The translations under genes and the position numbers were made by a program. 64,000 nucleotides of DNA. Origin: Croceitalea sp947503285. GTDB taxonomy: Bacteria > Bacteroidota > Bacteroidia > Flavobacteriales > Flavobacteriaceae. The stretch spans positions 310,001 through 374,000 of the forward strand of contig NZ_BTGQ01000001.1 of NCBI RefSeq assembly GCF_036985505.1, in the 5' to 3' direction. Positions 44,087 to 51,369 of the stretch are shown piece after piece (position 1 is the first letter of the stretch; every line of letters begins with the position of its first letter). The notes beneath the pieces are model-generated. The model was given only the letters and a program-made list of their open reading frames with translations. It had not been told where the DNA came from and searched no databases.

Positions 44087-44125
44087 GCAATGTAAAAACA
44101 ACCCAAAAGGCTCATGAACAACCCA
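44087..44125 (-). promoter_or_regulatory. Tandem direct repeat (candidate LytTR site) and promoter of the small lipoprotein
   Basis: On the minus strand, TGGGTTGTT occurs twice, at 44125-44117 and 44105-44097, with start points 20 bp apart. LytTR activators such as AgrA and ComE bind paired direct repeats of this size with 10-13 bp between, often with GTT at positions 4-6 as here. TACATTGC (44094-44087) resembles the -7 TAnnTTTG; no -33 TTG is placed correctly, which suits an activated promoter. Binding is inferred. Confidence 0.5.
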
Positions 44126-44186
44126 TCTTTCTGCTGGTATTTGACAGAAAAGTATTAGTGAAAGCACAAAATTTGTGAGAATCGTA

Positions 44187-44918
44187 CTATTTAAGAGAGG
44201 CTATCGTGTTTTTTGAAAGCCTTTTTTTCAGAAGGTCGACACGCTCTTTATATGACTTTGAAAAAGGTAGGTGGTCTTCTGTGGTATTCAGTGTGCAAGT
44301 AGACTTTCCGTAATTGATACGGGACACATAGTCGGTATTCAAAATGTAACTTTGATGTATGCGAATGAAGTTATCGGGCAATGACTCTTCGAATGATTTC
44401 AAGGTTTTATAAGCGCTTACCTTACTGCCATCTTTCATATAGAAATCAGTGGCATTATTATCTGCTTTTAGGTATAGAATGTCATTGGTGTCAATATAAT
44501 GGTAATCGCGATAGGTTTTCAAACAAAGTTTTGTCGGTGCTACTTCTTGTGGTTCTTGTTTTCTTAGTTTTAGAATCGTCTTGCGAATCTCGAATTCGTT
44601 GTGTGGTAACAACCAGTAATCAAAAAAGCCATTTTTAATGGCTTTATAGGCATGGGTCTCAGTTTTAGAAACACCGATCATTAGGGGTAGGGTAGGTAGG
44701 TATTGGTGCAACTCTACCACCATTTGAAAACACTTTGAAGCATTATTGGTCAAATTGACCAGTACCAAATCTGGTGAGAACTTCAATATTTGGTTTAACC
44801 CATCGGTACAATTCGACACGGTGCCAGAATAACGCAAATCAGGATACTCTTGCAATTGTGATTGCAGTTGCAGGCTCGTCGCCGCGTTGGCGTCAATTAT
44901 GGTATAGCTGTAATCCAT
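44187..44918 (-). CDS. LytTR-family DNA-binding regulator with degenerate receiver
   Basis: The 243-residue protein has an N-terminal receiver-like domain (about 1-115) and a C-terminal LytTR domain (about 135-230; YRDYHYIDTNDILYLKADNNATDFYMKDG, FIRIHQSYILN). The first acidic pocket survives (IIDANAA), but the strand that carries the phosphoacceptor reads LVLVNLT, with Asn where Asp is expected. It therefore probably works without phosphorylation or is activated by another means. No kinase gene is fused or directly coupled; a lipoprotein with its promoter follows. Confidence 0.85.
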   Translation of the reverse strand: MDYSYTIIDANAATSLQLQSQLQEYPDLRYSGTVSNCTDGLNQILKFSPDLVLVNLTNNASKCFQMVVELHQYLPTLPLMIGVSKTETHAYKAIKNGFFDYWLLPHNEFEIRKTILKLRKQEPQEVAPTKLCLKTYRDYHYIDTNDILYLKADNNATDFYMKDGSKVSAYKTLKSFEESLPDNFIRIHQSYILNTDYVSRINYGKSTCTLNTTEDHLPFSKSYKERVDLLKKRLSKNTIASLK

Positions 44919-45026
44919 GTCTGAATAGATACAGCCAAATTACTAACGGAAAATGAATATGGGTTGCATTTTTACCACAAAAAAACTATGGATTTTACGT
45001 AAAATACTGAATTTCAAGGGTCATTT

Positions 45027-46574
45027 TCACTCCAAAAGCTCAAATGCACCCAAATCGGGGGTTGAAATACGCGAAACGCCGAAAAGATCCACGGGCACTT
45101 CTTGGGCAGTTTCTAGATTGCCCAGGTTCCGAAATCCTGAACTTGCCTGTAAGATAAAAAGGTTGTTCGTAGGGTCTAAAAATTCTGGATTTCCATTTAA
45201 GAGAAGTGCCTCAAATAAAGTGTCATTATCAAAATCATATAAGGGATTGTCGCTAAAATCACCGTTGCTATCATTGAATTGTAAAGCACAATTTTGAAAC
45301 GTGTATTCAAAAAGATTCACGGTGTTATTGGAAAGCACCAATTCTATGTTTTTATTACCTTCAATGATACAATTTGAGAAAGAGGCGTTTTCCAGATCGG
45401 CTCCAATACTGGTGCCGTCTGCAAAGTCTATCGAATTGTCTATCAATAGGGCAGGGGCGTTTCGAAACCCTGAGTTCCAGTAATTCGCAATGGTACAGTG
45501 TTTAAAATCATAATCACCGCCAAGATTACAGTAGAGCGATGCGGCACCTGAATTTCCCAAAACCAAATTTTGGGCATCGATTTTTGCCGTTCTGGCCCAA
45601 AGGTTGGTTGTTGCACTATTGTAAATCTGGCTATTACGTATAATCAGTGAAGGGCTTTCAAGACCGGTTTGCCCATCGACCAATAAACCGATGCTGGCAT
45701 TTTTCAGCGTCAAGTACTCGATAAGATTATTGGTACTACCCGCGGTTATCCATATCGTACCCCATTGCCCAGCAACATCTGAAAATACGGGTTCTAGACG
45801 ATCGCCTTCGAAAATTACCTCGTTCTCAAGTAACACTTTATCTTCACTTAATGCACCCATGACCTGAATACTGCCACCAGAACCCACTAATATTCCAGAA
45901 TTCTCATGAAAATGAATACGTGAACCGGGGGCAATGGTTAGGGTTTTGCCTTCGGTAACCCCGGCATACCCATAAATCACATACGGTTTTTCATTTGAAA
46001 AATTGAGTTCTTCATCATCTAATATAAAACCCTCGACCCGAATTTCGTCCCCATTTTCATCTTCGCCCAAAAGCAATGTTTCCCCCATACCATCGTCGAA
46101 GGTTTGTGGGTATAAGAAAATCGCATCCTTGACCAAAGTTACCAGTTCAATCGATTTGTTTTCCCCGTTACCCTCAAATTGAATGGCATCGGTATATAAG
46201 AATTCATTTTCATTGGTGGTGCCAATATCAAAGGTAGTCTCGATAAAGATGAACATACTATCTTTTGCCAATAAGGGAATATCGGTGAATTCTTTACCGG
46301 CCAAGCCATCAACGTTTAGACGATAACTACTTTCTTGACCATTTCTTAATCTTATCGAAGGGATGAAAACATCCTCATTTTCTCCATTATAGACCTTTAA
46401 GGTATACGTACTGCTGCCAATATTGGTGAAAATGGTATCAAGGTAAACGGTATCCTTTGAAAATTGTAGGTTGCCCGATGATGCTTTAAAATCAAAGTCT
46501 TTTCGGCATGAGGTGATGCCCATCAATAGTAAGACGATACCACAACCAAAATATGTCGCTATTTTTATTTTCAA
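45027..46574 (-). CDS. Beta-helix lipoprotein of unknown function
   Basis: The 515-residue lipoprotein has signal peptide and lipobox ITSC (Cys23). The region about 200-460 shows repeated short turns (LIRNSQIYNSATTNLWARTAKIDAQNLVLGN) typical of a right-handed parallel beta-helix. The N-terminal 180 residues look like an Ig-type domain. The role is unknown; beta-helix proteins often bind polysaccharide. It overlaps the thioesterase gene by 4 bases and is last in a three-gene operon. Confidence 0.75.
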   Translation of the reverse strand: MKIKIATYFGCGIVLLLMGITSCRKDFDFKASSGNLQFSKDTVYLDTIFTNIGSSTYTLKVYNGENEDVFIPSIRLRNGQESSYRLNVDGLAGKEFTDIPLLAKDSMFIFIETTFDIGTTNENEFLYTDAIQFEGNGENKSIELVTLVKDAIFLYPQTFDDGMGETLLLGEDENGDEIRVEGFILDDEELNFSNEKPYVIYGYAGVTEGKTLTIAPGSRIHFHENSGILVGSGGSIQVMGALSEDKVLLENEVIFEGDRLEPVFSDVAGQWGTIWITAGSTNNLIEYLTLKNASIGLLVDGQTGLESPSLIIRNSQIYNSATTNLWARTAKIDAQNLVLGNSGAASLYCNLGGDYDFKHCTIANYWNSGFRNAPALLIDNSIDFADGTSIGADLENASFSNCIIEGNKNIELVLSNNTVNLFEYTFQNCALQFNDSNGDFSDNPLYDFDNDTLFEALLLNGNPEFLDPTNNLFILQASSGFRNLGNLETAQEVPVDLFGVSRISTPDLGAFELLE

Positions 46575-46969
46575 GGGGCGGCGAATAAATTTTTAATAGA
46601 AGCCGGTATTCTTGTAGGTTTCATGGTTTTTGCATTGAGCAAACACCAATCGGTTTCTGAACTAACAACCAATTGATCGGTTTTATTGTTTCGCATGCTT
46701 ACTTTTCTGGTAGAAATAGAACCTTTAGAATGAATGATTTCTGTTTGTATTCTTAGCTCATCGTCGCGTTTTGCACCGCTATAGTATGTTATTCTGTGTT
46801 CCCTTACCACCCAGATAAAATCATGAAGTGCATTTTGCTTTGCAACTTGTAACCAGTGGTCTTTAGAGACTTTTTGAATCCATTCTACATACTTGATGTT
46901 GTTGACGTGCTGCAATTCATCTAAATCGGTTTCTTCGACCTTTACTAGCATTGTATAGGTTCGCATCAC
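46571..46969 (-). CDS. Hotdog-fold acyl-CoA thioesterase
   Basis: The 132-residue protein is a 4-hydroxybenzoyl-CoA thioesterase/FatA-like hotdog enzyme, with D-L-D-E-L-Q-H-V-N-N near residues 14-23, where the Asp/Asn positions are the usual catalytic site. It probably hydrolyses acyl-CoA or acyl-ACP. It overlaps both neighbours by 4 bases. The start can be either of two adjacent ATGs. Confidence 0.82.
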   Translation of the reverse strand: MMRTYTMLVKVEETDLDELQHVNNIKYVEWIQKVSKDHWLQVAKQNALHDFIWVVREHRITYYSGAKRDDELRIQTEIIHSKGSISTRKVSMRNNKTDQLVVSSETDWCLLNAKTMKPTRIPASIKNLFAAP

Positions 46970-48021
46970 TCTTTTTTCTGTATTTGCACCTCAAAAAGCT
47001 TGTTCCAGTTTTTGCCGGTAACAAAGAATGACTTTCTTTCTGGGTGGTAGGCAACCCCATTCAATACTGAATTTTGCTCGTCCCATTGTTCCCCTTTGTC
47101 AATCAGCTTTTTTAAGCCGCCAAAATTAATGACCCCTTGAATGGCACCAGAACTGGCATCAATGATCATCATACTTTCTTTGCCGTAGACATTGGCGTAG
47201 ATTTTTCCATCGACATACTCCAATTCATTGGCCCTATTGAAAATTGATTTGTTGGTTACTATTTCGATGTGTCCCGTTTCAACCAAGGTCTGGGGATCTA
47301 GAAACCAAATTTTTTCGGTTCCGTCACTTTTAAATAATTTTTCACCATCGTTGCAAAGCCCCCATCCCTCTTTACTGTTGCCATAAGTAAAGCTCTCGAT
47401 CTTACTCAAATCCGATTTATTATAGACATAACCGATACCACTCTGCCAGCTAAGTTGGTAAACCTTATCTTTTAAGATGGTAATGCCTTCACCGAAGATG
47501 GATTTTTCCAATTTAACGGTCTGCAAGATTTCCCCTGATTCAAAATTCACCTTACGTAGGGTAGAATATCCTTTTTTTCCCGTGCTCTCGTAGAGAACAC
47601 CGTCGCTGAACTCTAGACCTTGGGTATACGCGCTTGGGTCGTGGGGGTAGGTATTACTTATAGTATAGGTATATATTTCAGGGGCTTTTTCAGCAAGTAT
47701 TTTTATATTCTTTGAAATTTCGACAATTTCATTGTCGTAGGGTATTTTTGCTATCAGTGTTTTACTGCCTAATTTCTTGATATTGAAAGTTAACTTACCG
47801 TTCACCCTCTGTATAACCTGACCATCAATGCTGAATTCTGGTTCACCTATTTCCTTCTGCTCCTTATTACGTATGGCAACGCCGACGGACTGTCCTTTTT
47901 GGAATTGTTTTTTTTTACCCTCTAATTGAATATCAAATAGTTGGGTTGCATCAGAAGTACCCCCACATGAGTTGATGAGAACAAACAAGATTGTGACAAA
48001 GGATAATTTCATGCTATTCAT
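46966..48021 (-). CDS. Glutaminyl-peptide cyclotransferase (glutamine cyclotransferase) lipoprotein
   Basis: The 351-residue product has a signal peptide with lipobox LINSC. The C-terminal 250 residues match the glutamine cyclotransferase beta-propeller family (YPHDPSAYTQGLEFSDGVLYESTGKKGYSTLRK, GEGITILKDKVYQLSWQS). The N-terminal 100 residues form an extra domain of unknown role. It converts N-terminal Gln to pyroglutamate in exported proteins. An alternative ATG at 48012 gives an equally good signal. It heads the thioesterase and beta-helix lipoprotein operon. Confidence 0.88.
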   Translation of the reverse strand: MNSMKLSFVTILFVLINSCGGTSDATQLFDIQLEGKKKQFQKGQSVGVAIRNKEQKEIGEPEFSIDGQVIQRVNGKLTFNIKKLGSKTLIAKIPYDNEIVEISKNIKILAEKAPEIYTYTISNTYPHDPSAYTQGLEFSDGVLYESTGKKGYSTLRKVNFESGEILQTVKLEKSIFGEGITILKDKVYQLSWQSGIGYVYNKSDLSKIESFTYGNSKEGWGLCNDGEKLFKSDGTEKIWFLDPQTLVETGHIEIVTNKSIFNRANELEYVDGKIYANVYGKESMMIIDASSGAIQGVINFGGLKKLIDKGEQWDEQNSVLNGVAYHPERKSFFVTGKNWNKLFEVQIQKKE

Positions 48022-48068
48022 AGTATTTTCAAACTTAAAATAAAGACCAAATTAAGCATGTAATACGA

Positions 48069-48098
48069 TTGCAACAAATTTAAAAGGACGTATATTTG
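48069..48098 (+). promoter_or_regulatory. Promoter of the SRP RNA gene
   Basis: TTG at 48069-48071, a 19-base spacer and TATATTTG at 48091-48098 make a near-perfect Bacteroidota promoter. The start point would be at about 48104, the first base of the RNA. Confidence 0.8.
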
Positions 48099-48103
48099 CA
48101 CTC

Positions 48104-48198
48104 GGCAAGTCCTACACGACCAGCTCCTGCAGAATCCCCCAGGGTGGGAACACAGCAAGGGTATGTGGTCGTAGCGGTGCGATGTAGGTAGCTTGCCT
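48104..48198 (+). ncRNA. ffs: Signal recognition particle RNA, small bacterial type
   Basis: The closing helix GGCAAG (48104-48109) pairs with CTTGCC (48192-48197). The apical part contains the conserved Ffh-binding region, with GCAGAATCCCCCAGGG and GGGAACACAGCAAGGG around the tetraloop hairpin, as in known small SRP RNAs of Bacteroidota. At about 94 nt it fits the 4.5S class without an Alu domain. Seven T follow at 48198-48204 as the terminator. It works with Ffh for co-translational membrane targeting. No protein-coding frame here is credible. Confidence 0.9.
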
Positions 48199-48263
48199 TT
48201 TTTTGTACCCAGAAGTTAAGGTTTTCCATAGGCATAACCCCAATTTTAGTTTTACTTTGTAAT

Positions 48264-49070
48264 ATGGAAAAAAAAGTAGTCTTAATAACTGGTGGGTCCT
48301 CCGGTATTGGCAGAACGACGGGTATTTTTCTAAAAAAGAAGGGGTATACCGTTTACGGTACGACAAGAAACTTGGCTAAAAACCCTGACTTCACCGATTT
48401 TAATTTATTGGAACTGGATGTTACTACTACAGCTTCCATTGAGGCAGCGGTAACAAAACTTATCGAAGCAGAGGGACGCTTGGATATTCTCATCAACAAT
48501 GCAGGTGTTGGTATAACAGGGCCTATCGAAGAAACCCCAATTGCAGAAGTGCATAAGACATTCGATACCAATTACTATGGCCCGTTACGAATGTTACAGG
48601 TCGTTTTACCGCACATGCGTAAGCAAGGTGCCGGTCTTATCATCAACATTACCTCAATCGCCGGATATATGGGTTTGCCCTATCGCGGAATTTACTCAGC
48701 AAGTAAGGCGGCCCTTGAAATAACGACAGAGGCTCTGAGGATGGAGACAAAAGCTTTTGGTGTAACGATTACAAATTTGGCTCCGGGTGATTTTGCAACA
48801 AATATCGCCGCAGGGCGTTATCATGCCCCTGTATCAGGGCAATCAGCATATCACAGTTATGAAAAGACCTTGAAAATGATCAACGATGATGTTGATGCTG
48901 CTGAAGATCCGATAAAGGTCGCTGAGAAAATCGTTGGTATTCTGGAGGCTAAAAAGCCGAGGGTACACTATAAGGTAGGCACTTTTATGCAGAAATTTTC
49001 GGTAGTCTTAAAAAAGTTTTTACCGGATAAGGTTTATGAAAGATTATTATTGAACCATTATAAATTGTAG
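48264..49070 (+). CDS. Short-chain dehydrogenase/reductase (SDR)
   Basis: The 268-residue oxidoreductase has the classical SDR features: cofactor site TGGSSGIGRTTG at 8-19, NNAGVG near 88, Ser in NITSIAG near 140, and the catalytic Tyr-x-x-x-Lys in YSASKAAL near 155. The length is at the upper end for the family. The substrate is unclear. It is followed by the transaldolase gene after 38 bases and has its own upstream region. Confidence 0.85.
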   Translation: MEKKVVLITGGSSGIGRTTGIFLKKKGYTVYGTTRNLAKNPDFTDFNLLELDVTTTASIEAAVTKLIEAEGRLDILINNAGVGITGPIEETPIAEVHKTFDTNYYGPLRMLQVVLPHMRKQGAGLIINITSIAGYMGLPYRGIYSASKAALEITTEALRMETKAFGVTITNLAPGDFATNIAAGRYHAPVSGQSAYHSYEKTLKMINDDVDAAEDPIKVAEKIVGILEAKKPRVHYKVGTFMQKFSVVLKKFLPDKVYERLLLNHYKL

Positions 49071-49108
49071 TTTTAAAACAGTAAACAATTAAACAAAAAT
49101 AGAACATT

Positions 49109-49765
49109 ATGAAGTTTTTTATTGATACGGCCAATTTAGATCAGATTAGGGAAGCCCAAGCGCTCGGGGTTTTAGACGGGGTGACCACCAATCCTTCTTT
49201 AATGGCAAAAGAGGGTATTACGGGTCATGATAATATCTTGAAACACTATATGGATATCTGTGCTATTGTCGACGGTGATGTTTCTGCCGAGGTAGTTTCG
49301 ACAGACTTTGACGGAATGGTCAAAGAAGGTGAGGCCCTGGCCGAGTTACACGAACAAATAGTCGTTAAGGTACCGATGATCAAAGAAGGTGTAAAAGCGT
49401 TAAAGTATTTTTCAGATAAAGGTATTCGAACCAACTGTACTTTGGTCTTTTCGCCTGGGCAAGCCCTATTGGCGGCCAAGGCAGGAGCAACGTACGTCTC
49501 CCCTTTTCTAGGGCGTCTAGATGATATCTCTACGGATGGATTGAACCTTATTTCAGAAATACGCCTCATTTATGATAACTACGCCTATGAGACCCAGATT
49601 TTGGCGGCATCGATTAGACATACCATGCATGTCATCGATTGTGCCAAACTTGGCGCCGATGTTATGACCGGGCCCTTGTCGGCAATCGATGGTTTATTGA
49701 AACACCCTCTTACGGATTTAGGTTTGGAAAAATTCTTGGCAGATTATAATAAAGGAAATTCGTAA
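49109..49765 (+). CDS. tal: Transaldolase, small (TalC/MipB) type
   Basis: The 218-residue enzyme belongs to the fructose-6-phosphate aldolase/TalC subfamily: FIDTANLDQIREA at the N-terminus, GVTTNPSL, and Schiff-base Lys in VVKVPM near residue 90. Members carry out transaldolase or fructose-6-phosphate aldolase reactions in the pentose phosphate pathway. The ADVMTGPLSAIDGLLKHPLTD block near the end is typical of true transaldolases in this group. It is followed by a terminator. Confidence 0.92.
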   Translation: MKFFIDTANLDQIREAQALGVLDGVTTNPSLMAKEGITGHDNILKHYMDICAIVDGDVSAEVVSTDFDGMVKEGEALAELHEQIVVKVPMIKEGVKALKYFSDKGIRTNCTLVFSPGQALLAAKAGATYVSPFLGRLDDISTDGLNLISEIRLIYDNYAYETQILAASIRHTMHVIDCAKLGADVMTGPLSAIDGLLKHPLTDLGLEKFLADYNKGNS

Positions 49766-49783
49766 CACGATCCTTTAGGAATC

Positions 49784-49821
49784 AAAACCCTGGTCGAGTT
49801 TTCAAAAGACCGGGGTTTTTA
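49784..49821. terminator. Intrinsic terminator of tal
   Basis: A stem of 12 bp (49784-49795 with 49808-49819) with one T-G pair and a 12-base loop is followed by a T-rich run. It lies between convergent genes and probably serves both. Confidence 0.75.
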
Positions 49822-49824
49822 TTT

Positions 49825-51210
49825 TTAGAATGATTTAAAAACATTGGCGAAACCATCTACGATAACGGTATCTTCGCTAATGATGCATTTATTGAGGTTA
49901 TCGATGACCAGCATTGCTTGAACGGTATTGAAATTATCACTCCAATATTGATTGGTGGTATCAAGCTTGTTTTCCCGTATTAGATTTTCCCATTGTTTTC
50001 TGCCTGTTCTTAAATTGATACCTACGAACTTGAAATCAGGGTGTTTTTTGCTGATCTTGTCAATGTGTCGCAATACGTTTTTGAAGTGTCGTTTTTGGGA
50101 AGCGGTCCAAAAATAGAACAGGGTATTATTACTTTTTGACATTTCCTTTAAAGAAATCATATTTCCATCGATATCCTCCAATTTTAAATCTGGCAGTTCC
50201 TTATCGGCCTGCAAATTATTAATGGAATGGTATAATCCTCGAATTTCTTCTTTGTGAATATCGTTTTCAGAAAGGGATTCAAATTCTTGAATGAATGCAT
50301 GGCAATCTTTATTGGTCTCATGCACTTTCAGTAAATAGTCCATGGCCACATTCCTGAACAGATTGTCCCGAAGTTCCTTCACATCGACCAAACTGTCAAT
50401 AAGGGTCATTTTATGTCGATTCAAGTGCAATTGGTTCTTTTTCGAAAGGTACTTGCTCGAATTACAATTTTCGACACAGTTCATATATGAGATATTTCCA
50501 AAATGGTGGATCATAAAATCATAATATGGTTTGAAATAGGCAAGGTCTAAATTATTGAAGTCCAGATTTTTGCGATACCCATAGAAATCTCCTTTCAACT
50601 GATGGAATGTATCTTCATTGGTCTTCTTTCTATGGTAAAAAGGGTATTTTTCCTTGTAGAGGAAACTATTGTAATCGATGGTGGCCTTAGCCATGGAATA
50701 CGCTTCTTCAGAAAGGTCTTCACCAACAATAAATTCTTCAAGTTCCGCCAACTTTTGACCTCTTAATGAATCAATTTTTGAGCTAAAATCCTCAGGGGAA
50801 AGTTGATAGTAGGCATATACCAAACGTTCTTCGTCTTCATAATTCAAGAACATCTCTATCATGAAGTTGTTCACTTCCTCATTTGACCCTGAAAACACCA
50901 GCGATTCGTCGAATGCCATGGTATTGAGACGAATTAGAATGCTATCGCCTCGTTCAAGATAGACATATTGTTGTTCAGGTAGATGGTCGAAATGATGGAG
51001 CCCTTCGTCAATGTTCTTCAAAGAAAATGCAAACCTATTGTTCTGGTCAAGTTTTGCAGAATCCAAAATCACATCATTTTTATATAAAACGACATACTCA
51101 CTTGATGGGTTTACAATTTCCCCACCGAAATAAACCGTATCAGAAGATGCCTTTTTACCGGTACAAGCTAAAAAAACAGAACCGGAAAGGATGAGTAAAA
51201 GTAATCTCAT
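49825..51210 (-). CDS. Thioredoxin-fold (TlpA-like) lipoprotein without CXXC
   Basis: The 461-residue lipoprotein has lipobox LAC (Cys16). The C-terminal region (about 320-461) has the DUF4369/TlpA-type thioredoxin fold (LPDLKLEDIDGNMISLKEMSKSNNTLFYFWT), but the active site where CXXC is expected reads WTASQKRHF, with no cysteine. The middle (about 130-310) is helical. It is likely a periplasmic or surface protein without redox activity. Confidence 0.78.
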   Translation of the reverse strand: MRLLLLILSGSVFLACTGKKASSDTVYFGGEIVNPSSEYVVLYKNDVILDSAKLDQNNRFAFSLKNIDEGLHHFDHLPEQQYVYLERGDSILIRLNTMAFDESLVFSGSNEEVNNFMIEMFLNYEDEERLVYAYYQLSPEDFSSKIDSLRGQKLAELEEFIVGEDLSEEAYSMAKATIDYNSFLYKEKYPFYHRKKTNEDTFHQLKGDFYGYRKNLDFNNLDLAYFKPYYDFMIHHFGNISYMNCVENCNSSKYLSKKNQLHLNRHKMTLIDSLVDVKELRDNLFRNVAMDYLLKVHETNKDCHAFIQEFESLSENDIHKEEIRGLYHSINNLQADKELPDLKLEDIDGNMISLKEMSKSNNTLFYFWTASQKRHFKNVLRHIDKISKKHPDFKFVGINLRTGRKQWENLIRENKLDTTNQYWSDNFNTVQAMLVIDNLNKCIISEDTVIVDGFANVFKSF

Positions 51211-51318
51211 AAACCATTTTAGGAAAACAAATCTAATAATCGATAAAAACCTTGGCTGTTAAGGCCTAGTTAAATGTTGTAAAAGCATCTGGGAACGACT
51301 TTATTAAACGATGTCGTG

Positions 51319-51349
51319 TTGTCAAAAGGACCGATTTTAGCTACTTTTG
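51319..51349 (+). promoter_or_regulatory. Promoter of the ABC-F gene
   Basis: TTG at 51319-51321, 20 bases, then TACTTTTG at 51342-51349. The ATG follows at 51370. Confidence 0.65.
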
Positions 51350-51369
51350 CAAAAAAAATTAGATAACAC

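Noticed and set aside
43970..44167. 65-codon minus-strand frame overlapping the small lipoprotein
   Set aside because: It has no signal peptide and covers the candidate regulatory repeats; the other frame has a clear lipobox and terminator.
48112..48366. 84-codon minus-strand frame over the SRP RNA and SDR start
   Set aside because: It lies antisense to a structured RNA gene and a good SDR gene and has no protein-like motif.
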